Shown in pieces: positions 1-4,231 of a stretch of 5,745 bases of DNA; position 1 is the first letter of the stretch, and each line of letters starts with the position of its first letter. Where the stretch lies: contig CAMDGJ010000181.1 of assembly GCA_945897545.1 (NCBI GenBank), positions 1-5,745 on the forward strand, written 5' to 3'. The DNA comes from Flavobacterium psychrophilum. GTDB lineage: Bacteria > Bacteroidota > Bacteroidia > Flavobacteriales > Flavobacteriaceae. The position numbers were made by a program, and so were the translations under genes. The notes below the pieces were generated by a model that had not been told where the DNA came from, searched no databases, and saw only the letters and a list, made by a program, of their open reading frames with translations.

Positions 1-274
1 CATCAACCACGTCATCGTGCACCAATGTAGCGGTGTGAATCAGCTCTATTACACAAGCGCCACGATACGTTCTTTCGTTTACAATTCCTGACGAAACCAT
101 TTTGGAGGTCAAGAAAACAAACATTGGGCGCATTTGTTTTCCTTTTCGATTCACAATATAATAGGTGATTCTGTTCAGTAAAGCCACTTTTGAAGTCATC
201 GATTCATGGAACTTTTTTTCAAAAAGTTCCATCTCGTTAAAAATAGGCTGTTTTATTTGAGAGGTGATATTCAT
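1..274 (-). CDS. Polyprenyl diphosphate synthase, N-terminal part (cut by window edge)
   Basis: The first 91 codons of a trans-isoprenyl diphosphate synthase are visible; the rest lies beyond position 1. These cytoplasmic enzymes add isopentenyl diphosphate units to an allylic primer to make a long prenyl chain. In this group the chain is probably the menaquinone side chain, which is inferred. Seen directly: KGKQMRP at residues 44-50, the basic substrate-binding motif, and ELIHTATLVHDDVVD at 77-91, which ends in the first Asp-rich DDxxD motif (D87, D88, D91) that binds magnesium and the allylic diphosphate. The start is the ATG at 274, whose MNITSQIK beginning fits the family. A TAnnTTTG promoter octamer lies only 7 bp upstream, so the mRNA may be nearly leaderless. 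Codons 15-23 contain a perfect inverted repeat. The family is clear; chain length and hence a gene symbol cannot be set from this fragment. Confidence 0.93.
   Translation of the reverse strand, partial: MNITSQIKQPIFNEMELFEKKFHESMTSKVALLNRITYYIVNRKGKQMRPMFVFLTSKMVSSGIVNERTYRGACVIELIHTATLVHDDVVD
206..232. repeat. Perfect 12-bp inverted repeat inside the polyprenyl synthase coding start
   Basis: On the minus strand ATGGAACTTTTT is followed by the loop GAA and then AAAAAGTTCCAT, a perfect 12-bp stem with a 3-nt loop. It spans codons 15-23 (MELFEKKFH) of the synthase, about 42 nt after the start codon. No T-run follows it on either strand, so it is not a standard intrinsic terminator. It may be an mRNA hairpin affecting early elongation or stability, or a by-product of the codons used. 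Confidence 0.75.
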
Positions 275-281
275 TACAGTT

Positions 282-289
282 CAAATGTA
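282..289 (-). promoter_or_regulatory. Candidate -7 promoter element (TACATTTG) for polyprenyl synthase
   Basis: TACATTTG on the minus strand matches the Bacteroidota -7 consensus TAnnTTTG and ends 7 bp before the synthase ATG. Transcription would then begin at or just before the start codon, giving a nearly leaderless mRNA. No good -33 TTG/TTTG is seen at the usual spacing, only a T-run. Confidence 0.5.
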
Positions 290-518
290 CTGCTTTCGGA
301 TTAAAAAACGCTATAGACTTTAGTTAAGTAAATGTGATTATTGAATGTTTTATTTTGTTAAATAATGAATACAATCGTACACCTCACACCTCTTCTTATA
401 GAAACAGTTTTACAATAAAAACGGTACTTCTAAGTTATCTATTGCTAAACAAAACCATCATAAAATGAGTAGTTCATAAATTATAAGCCAAATACACAAT
501 TAAACTCTGTTTTTTGCA

Positions 519-526
519 TAGATTTG
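519..526 (+). promoter_or_regulatory. Candidate -7 promoter element (TAGATTTG) for the lipoprotein gene
   Basis: TAGATTTG matches TAnnTTTG and is the only such octamer on the plus strand in this gap. It would leave a leader of about 55-60 nt, very AT-rich, before the ATG at 590. The -33 region has no clear TTTG, so the match rests on the -7 element alone. Confidence 0.45.
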
Positions 527-589
527 AAGTCCCATTTAAACCTTTTTTTAATTTCTCAATCAAATAATTAAACCTAAAATTTAATTATT

Positions 590-1459
590 ATGAAAACTAA
601 ATTTTTATTATTCGTCTCAGTGCTTTCAATGGCTATTTTTATTGGTTGTACCAATGAACCAGTTAATGAAGCTGCAACATCAAGCACAATCTCAGCTGAT
701 GAAACTATTATTAACACCGAAATTGATGCCACAGTCGATGATGTCTCCATCATTGCTGAAGACCAGTTTAACTTGCAAAAAAGCATCTCTGCTAAAACTA
801 GTACTCCTATTAAAAGTATGTTGCCAGTCTGCGCTAAAGTTATTGTAGATGTTACTAATACTACTTGGACGCGAACTATAGATTTTGGAACTCAAGGCTG
901 CGCAATGCCAAACGGGAATGTATTAAAAGGAAAAATCATCATTAGCTTTTCTAAAGACTTTACTACGCCTATAAAAACTATTTCATACAAATTAGAAGGT
1001 TTTTATCACAATAATAAATTAATTGAAGGCAGTAAAACGATAACCTATGAACTAAAAAGCTCCGATTTATTAGCGGATAATCATCCTGTGACAACACATT
1101 CAATTGACTTGAAAATTACCGCGGCAGACGGAACAATTTATAGTAGAACGGGGACAAGGGTCCGTGAAATGGTAGAAGGTTTTGCAACAATAGGAAATTG
1201 GGAAGATAATGTTTTCAAAGTTTGGGGATATCATACAACAACCTTTCCTGATGGATCAAAATATACTTTTAAAACAATACCAATGCAAGCGCTTCTGTTT
1301 AAAATGAGTTGTAAAATGCCTTTTCCAGTTTCAGGAATTGTTGACATTGCAAAAAATGATTTGATTACCGGTGCACTTGATTATGGAAATGGAGAATGCG
1401 ATAATAAGGCTACGATGACTTTCAAAGATGTCGCCGTAGAAATTATTCTGAAAAAGTAA
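590..1459 (+). CDS. Secreted lipoprotein of unknown function
   Basis: This 289-aa protein starts with MKTK, a hydrophobic stretch at 5-18 and a lipobox-like FIGC with the lipidated cysteine at residue 20. It should therefore be exported by Sec, processed by signal peptidase II and anchored in a membrane. The next ~50 residues are rich in Ser, Thr, Asp and Glu and look like a flexible linker. From about residue 78 it is beta-rich, with alternating hydrophobic and polar residues. Two segments resemble each other: 81-120, with C81 and DFGTQGC ending at C104, and 241-287, with C241 and DYGNGEC ending at C270. Each could form a disulfide outside the cytoplasm. Similar Cys- and Gly-containing beta modules occur in hypothetical Bacteroidota lipoproteins, as I recall; no function is known to me. 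It appears monocistronic, with its own promoter candidate, and converges on rlmN. The start is set by the signal peptide. The gene is secure, the function is not. Confidence 0.88.
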   Translation: MKTKFLLFVSVLSMAIFIGCTNEPVNEAATSSTISADETIINTEIDATVDDVSIIAEDQFNLQKSISAKTSTPIKSMLPVCAKVIVDVTNTTWTRTIDFGTQGCAMPNGNVLKGKIIISFSKDFTTPIKTISYKLEGFYHNNKLIEGSKTITYELKSSDLLADNHPVTTHSIDLKITAADGTIYSRTGTRVREMVEGFATIGNWEDNVFKVWGYHTTTFPDGSKYTFKTIPMQALLFKMSCKMPFPVSGIVDIAKNDLITGALDYGNGECDNKATMTFKDVAVEIILKK

Positions 1460-1460
1460 C

Positions 1461-1500
1461 AAAAAAACATATACGTCCCAATGTGAATTGGGACGTATAC
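1461..1500. terminator. Shared intrinsic terminator between lipoprotein gene and rlmN
   Basis: TATACGTCCCAAT (1470-1482), loop GTGA (1483-1486) and ATTGGGACGTATA (1487-1499) form a perfect 13-bp stem. Read on the minus strand, it begins 1 bp after the rlmN stop and is followed by TGTTTTTTTG, a classic U-tract, so it is a strong terminator for rlmN. Read on the plus strand it lies 10 bp after the lipoprotein stop and is followed by the less uniform CTTATACTTCTTTATTT, so termination is probably weaker that way. Confidence 0.9.
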
Positions 1501-2541
1501 TTATACTTCTTTATTTGCTAATTGACCACAGGCAGCATCGATATCTTTTCCGCGACTTCTCCTCACTTTGACTACAATTCCGCTTGCTTCTAATGCTTTT
1601 ATATATGCATTTACCGACTCATCTGACGCTTGCTGAAATTCGCCATCATCAATAGGATTGTACTCAATTAAATTGACTTTGCATGGCACATATTTACAGA
1701 ATTTTACAAGTGCATCTATCGATTCCTTATTATCATTGATGTCTTTCCAAACCACATATTCATAAGAAATTTTGCTTTTGGTTTTTTTATACCAATATTC
1801 CAGTGCTTCACGCAAATCAGCCAGCGGAAAATTAGTGCTAAACGGCATAATCCGGGATCTTATTTCGTCAATAGCTGAGTGTAAAGAAACGGCTAACTTG
1901 AATTTCACCTCGTCATCAGCTAATTTCTTAATCATTTTAGGCACTCCAGAAGTGGAGACCATAATTCTCTTGGGAGACATCCCTAAACCTTCTGGAGAAA
2001 TTATCATTTCGATTGCCTTTAACACATTGTTGTAATTCATAAGCGGTTCGCCCATTCCCATAAAAACAATATTCGACAACGGATGATTATAATATAAACG
2101 ACTCTCTTTGTCAATGGCAATTACTTGATCGTAAATTTCGGCAGGCTCCAGATTTCGCATTCTTTTCAATCGTGCTGTGGCGCAAAAATTACAATCCAAA
2201 CTACAACCTACTTGACTTGAAACACAAGCTGTTGTTCGTGTATTCGTCGGAATCAACACACTTTCTACCACCAAACCATCGTGCAAACGAACCGCATTTT
2301 TTACTGTTCCGTCTTCACTTCGTTGCATGGTATCGACTTTGATATGATTGATAACAAAATGGTTTTCGAGCATTTCACGAGTGGTTTTTGAAACATTGGT
2401 CATATCTTCAAAACTATGAGCGCCTTTGCTCCACAACCATTCGTAGACTTGGTTTCCACGAAAAGGTTTATCGCCATTGGCAACAAAAAAATCACGTATT
2501 TGTTCTTTTGATAAGGCTCGAATGTCTTTTTTCTCCATCAT
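1501..2541 (-). CDS. rlmN: Dual-specificity RNA methyltransferase RlmN
   Basis: This is a 346-aa radical SAM enzyme that methylates C2 of an adenosine in RNA: A2503 of 23S rRNA and, in E. coli, also A37 of certain tRNAs. It acts in the cytoplasm and supports translational fidelity. The 4Fe-4S cluster motif CSLDCNFC gives C113, C117 and C120. CVSSQVGC supplies C106, and RGKDIDAACGQL supplies C338; by homology these match the E. coli catalytic pair Cys118 and Cys355, the latter being the one methylated as an intermediate. The SAM-binding GMGEPL sits at 162-167. The N-terminal part (about 1-100), with FRGNQVYEWLW, is the RNA-binding accessory domain. Length and motifs are typical and complete. 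The start has two adjacent Met codons (2541 and 2538), and either could be used. The -7 element ends 4 bp before the first, suggesting leaderless mRNA. It converges on the lipoprotein gene and diverges from the toxin-antitoxin operon. Confidence 0.97.
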   Translation of the reverse strand: MMEKKDIRALSKEQIRDFFVANGDKPFRGNQVYEWLWSKGAHSFEDMTNVSKTTREMLENHFVINHIKVDTMQRSEDGTVKNAVRLHDGLVVESVLIPTNTRTTACVSSQVGCSLDCNFCATARLKRMRNLEPAEIYDQVIAIDKESRLYYNHPLSNIVFMGMGEPLMNYNNVLKAIEMIISPEGLGMSPKRIMVSTSGVPKMIKKLADDEVKFKLAVSLHSAIDEIRSRIMPFSTNFPLADLREALEYWYKKTKSKISYEYVVWKDINDNKESIDALVKFCKYVPCKVNLIEYNPIDDGEFQQASDESVNAYIKALEASGIVVKVRRSRGKDIDAACGQLANKEV

Positions 2542-2545
2542 CGTG

Positions 2546-2553
2546 CAAAGTTA
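2546..2553 (-). promoter_or_regulatory. Candidate -7 promoter element (TAACTTTG) for rlmN
   Basis: TAACTTTG on the minus strand fits TAnnTTTG and is separated from the first rlmN ATG by only four bases (CACG). The transcription start would fall on or next to one of the two tandem ATG codons, which implies leaderless translation. No clear -33 TTG is visible at 17-23 bp. Confidence 0.55.
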
Positions 2554-2604
2554 ATTACAATTTTGATTTATATTGAATTTTTCGACCCTTCAAATTATAT
2601 TTTG

Positions 2605-2612
2605 TAACTTTG
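2605..2612 (+). promoter_or_regulatory. Candidate -7 promoter element (TAACTTTG) for the toxin-antitoxin operon
   Basis: The same octamer as for rlmN, in the opposite direction and 51 bp away. TTTTTCG ends 20 bp upstream and could serve as a poor -33 element. The octamer lies 20 bp before the ATG at 2633. This rules against longer reading of the antitoxin from a TTG at 2573, because that start would be upstream of the promoter. Confidence 0.6.
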
Positions 2613-2624
2613 TTTTCGCAAAAC
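2612..2624. promoter_or_regulatory. Possible antitoxin operator (short inverted repeat at operon start)
   Basis: GTTTT-CGC-AAAAC is a 5-bp inverted repeat that begins on the last base of the -7 octamer and covers the expected transcription start. The symmetry extends outward with one bulged C (CTTT on the left, AAAAG on the right, 2608-2630). Type II antitoxins, alone or with toxin, often bind such palindromes to repress their own operon. The repeat is short and low in complexity, so this is tentative. Confidence 0.3.
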
Positions 2625-2632
2625 CAAAAGGC

Positions 2633-2899
2633 ATGGGACTTCCAGAATTAAAACAGAAAATTCAATTGCATATCGAAAATGCCGACGAACGATTATTACG
2701 TATCGTTTTATCGGTTTTTGATAATTATTTGAATGAAGAAGCATCAGATAAGACAAGCCAAAATTCGATGACATTCTTAGAAAAAAAAGCTATAGATGAA
2801 GCACTCATTCAAGTCGCTAACCAGCAAACCATTCCTCACGATTTAGTAATGGAAGAAACAAAAAAAAGGTATCCCAAATATTTTAAGAATGAAAATTAA
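2633..2899 (+). CDS. Antitoxin-like protein of a type II toxin-antitoxin pair
   Basis: This 88-aa, charged and mostly helical protein is the probable antitoxin of the following RelE/ParE-type toxin: it would bind and neutralise it and help repress the operon. Residues 3-36 (from LPELKQKIQLHIENA) look like a helical N-terminal dimerisation or regulatory part. A Ser/Thr/Asn-rich link at 38-47 follows. The C-terminal part, with AIDEALIQVANQQTIPHDLV and KKRYPKYF, resembles the toxin-wrapping tails of Bacteroidota antitoxins that I recall with the pattern 'IPHEEVM..IKKRYP'. No ribbon-helix-helix or HTH motif is obvious. The ATG at 2633 is chosen over an in-frame TTG at 2573 because the promoter octamer lies between them and AAAAGG precedes this ATG. 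The gene overlaps the toxin gene by 11 bp, the usual antitoxin-first order. The role is inferred mainly from context and tail pattern. Confidence 0.8.
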   Translation: MGLPELKQKIQLHIENADERLLRIVLSVFDNYLNEEASDKTSQNSMTFLEKKAIDEALIQVANQQTIPHDLVMEETKKRYPKYFKNEN

Positions 2900-3179
2900 A
2901 TGGACTTTAGCGTCCAAAAATGATTATTGGAAAAATATTGAATATCTTGAAAGCCACTGGTCTGAAAAAGAAGTCTTAAATTTCATCCATGAAATTGAAT
3001 ATTCTCTAAATTTATTAGCAAAAGAGAATGAGCTTTTTATTAAATCTGATTATCCTAATGTTTACAAAATAGTTGTTATAAAGCAAATTACACTTTATTA
3101 TTCCATTGAAAACCAAACCATTTATTTGTTGCGATTTTGGAATAACTACCAAGATTCGAGTAATTTTAAACTAAAATAA
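2889..3179 (+). CDS. RelE/ParE-family toxin
   Basis: A 96-aa basic protein with the pattern of the RelE/ParE superfamily: N-terminal beta strand (KIKWTLASKND), two helices (YWKNIEYLESHW and EKEVLNFIHEIEYSLNLLA), then strands ending in ITLYYSIENQTIYLLRFWNNYQDS. The C-terminal I-x-L-L-R-F-W plus N-x-QD is typical of Bacteroidota members, where the tail usually reads 'RFW.NRQDP'. RelE members cut mRNA in the ribosome; ParE members poison DNA gyrase. With no clear catalytic Arg/Tyr set visible, and the ParE-like helical front, a ParE-like action is a little more likely, but this cannot be settled here. The start ATG lies inside the end of the antitoxin gene (11-bp overlap), so translation is probably coupled. 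Its TAA shares its last A with the ATG of the O-methyltransferase gene. No frame damage is seen, so it may be active. Confidence 0.85.
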   Translation: MKIKWTLASKNDYWKNIEYLESHWSEKEVLNFIHEIEYSLNLLAKENELFIKSDYPNVYKIVVIKQITLYYSIENQTIYLLRFWNNYQDSSNFKLK

Positions 3180-3820
3180 TGCACTTCATTTCCCAAGAAC
3201 TAGAAGATTATATCGAGCAACACTCTGAAAAAGAACCGGCACTTTTGGCGGCTTTAAACAAAGAAACCTATCAGAAAATACTATTGCCACGAATGCTCAG
3301 CGGCCATTTTCAAGGACGAGTTTTAAGCATGTTATCTAAGTTGATTCGTCCTTTGAACATTCTCGAAATCGGGACTTTCACGGGCTATTCGGCTTTGTGT
3401 TTATGCGAAGGAATGCAGGAAAGCGGAATGCTTCACACGATTGACATCAAGGAAGAATTGGTCGATTTTCAGCGCAAACATTTTGACAAATCGCCTTGGG
3501 GAAATCAAATTATTCAACATCTTGGCGAAGCTTTGGATATTATTCCAACTTTGGAATTAAAATTTGACTTAATTTTTATTGATGCCGACAAGGAAAATTA
3601 CATCAATTATTTTGAATTGATTGTTCCAAAAATGAATAAAGGCGGTATAATTCTTTCGGACAATGTGTTGTGGAGCGGAAAAGTTCTCGAACCCTTAAAT
3701 CCAAAAGACATCAGTACCAAAATATTATTAGACTACAACCTTTTATTGAAAAATGATTCAAGAGTTGAAACCGTTTTATTGCCTATCCGAGATGGATTGA
3801 CTGTGAGTCGGGTTTTGTAA
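3179..3820 (+). CDS. Class I SAM-dependent O-methyltransferase (caffeoyl-CoA OMT-like)
   Basis: A full-length 213-aa methyltransferase of the family that includes plant caffeoyl-CoA O-methyltransferase and bacterial YrrM-like proteins. It would transfer a methyl group from SAM to a hydroxyl, usually of a catechol, with a divalent metal. Visible motifs in order: LEIGTFTGYSAL (62-73, SAM glycine loop), HTIDI (86-90, with D89 at the position that holds the SAM ribose), LIFIDADKENY (131-141), and GGIILSDNVLWSG (155-167). D135, D161 and N162 match the metal-binding Asp/Asp/Asn of the plant enzyme. LPIRDGLTVSRV near the end is the conserved family terminus. The N-terminal helices (about 1-50) shape the substrate site in relatives. 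Substrate is unknown. Its ATG overlaps the toxin stop (TAATG), with no promoter octamer close upstream, so it is probably translated from the toxin-antitoxin mRNA by re-initiation. Confidence 0.95.
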   Translation: MHFISQELEDYIEQHSEKEPALLAALNKETYQKILLPRMLSGHFQGRVLSMLSKLIRPLNILEIGTFTGYSALCLCEGMQESGMLHTIDIKEELVDFQRKHFDKSPWGNQIIQHLGEALDIIPTLELKFDLIFIDADKENYINYFELIVPKMNKGGIILSDNVLWSGKVLEPLNPKDISTKILLDYNLLLKNDSRVETVLLPIRDGLTVSRVL

Positions 3821-3866
3821 TTTAATTCTATTGGGGTTATAATTTAATTTTTTTATTAATTTTCAC

Positions 3867-3887
3867 CCTTTTTTTGCCTTAAAAAGG
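3867..3887 (+). terminator. Weak candidate terminator after the O-methyltransferase gene
   Basis: CCTTTTT, a 7-nt loop and AAAAAGG form a 7-bp stem, followed by TATTTTTCTT. It lies 46 bp after the methyltransferase stop, where the operon would be expected to end. The stem has only two G-C pairs, so it would be weak; the local T-runs make chance likely. Confidence 0.35.
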
Positions 3888-4204
3888 TATTTTTCTTAAA
3901 AATAGTGTAGGGTTTTGTGTTCTTTTTTTGAAAGAAAATTTGACTATAATATACTGTTTTTTGTTAAATACTATTTTTTCATTAAATATCAATTGGAATT
4001 TTATATTTTGCACATTGATATATACTAAACCGTGAGTTACTAGCAAAATTTGGAATGATTTAATCGTAACTTTTTTAATTGCAAATTAACCTAAATTATT
4101 TAGTGGATATGTAAATACTAAACCAAAACGCCTACTTTTAAACCGTATTTCATTTATAATGGAAAAAAAAGACCAAAAATTATCTTTTAGTGGAAAATAA
4201 AATA

Positions 4205-4212
4205 TATTTTTG
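4205..4212 (+). promoter_or_regulatory. Candidate -7 promoter element (TATTTTTG) for the Fic gene
   Basis: TATTTTTG matches TAnnTTTG and lies 19 bp before the ATG at 4232, almost the same distance as in the toxin-antitoxin operon. TTTTAG near 4185-4190 is at about the right distance for a degenerate -33 element. The position decides the start of the Fic gene: an in-frame GTG at 4190 would be upstream of the promoter. Confidence 0.45.
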
Positions 4213-4231
4213 TTTATGCAAAACACCAGTA

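Larger units (their letters stand above)
275..589. other. AT-rich intergenic region between divergent genes
   Basis: This 315-bp gap separates the divergent polyprenyl synthase and lipoprotein genes. It holds one candidate promoter octamer for each gene (282-289 on minus, 519-526 on plus). I see no convincing open reading frame, tRNA-like fold, long repeat or terminator in the remaining sequence. Confidence 0.7.
3821..4231. other. Very AT-rich spacer before the Fic gene
   Basis: A 411-bp non-coding stretch dominated by T- and A-runs, clearly poorer in GC than the flanking genes. It contains a weak hairpin at 3867-3887, a second one at 3889-3905 (TATTTTT-CTT-AAAAATA), and the 10-bp direct repeat ATACTAAACC at 4022-4031 and 4115-4124. 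It also holds a 13-codon frame at 4159-4200 (MEKKDQKLSFSGK) and the likely Fic promoter at 4205-4212. I see no larger gene, tRNA or mobile-element end. Confidence 0.7.

Noticed and set aside
574..895. Several 67-70 codon frames overlapping the lipoprotein gene on both strands
   Set aside because: All are alternative readings of the lipoprotein's linker and early beta region; the lipoprotein has a signal peptide and lipobox, they have no support.
1772..2035. 87-codon plus-strand frame opposite rlmN
   Set aside because: It lies wholly inside the conserved rlmN coding region on the other strand and its Ser/Ile-rich product has no recognisable features.
2573..2632. N-terminal extension of the antitoxin from an in-frame TTG
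   Set aside because: The stretch contains the promoter octamer TAACTTTG and translates to an unrelated hydrophobic tail; the ATG at 2633 is preceded by AAAAGG and begins a coherent protein.
3889..3905. TATTTTT-CTT-AAAAATA hairpin as a terminator
   Set aside because: The stem has only A-T pairs and no T-run follows; it is likely a result of homopolymer runs in this spacer.
3917..3951. TTGAAA and TATAAT resembling a sigma-70 promoter
   Set aside because: The two boxes are only about 11 bp apart, the stretch is AT-rich enough to give TATAAT by chance, and Bacteroidota use a different primary consensus.
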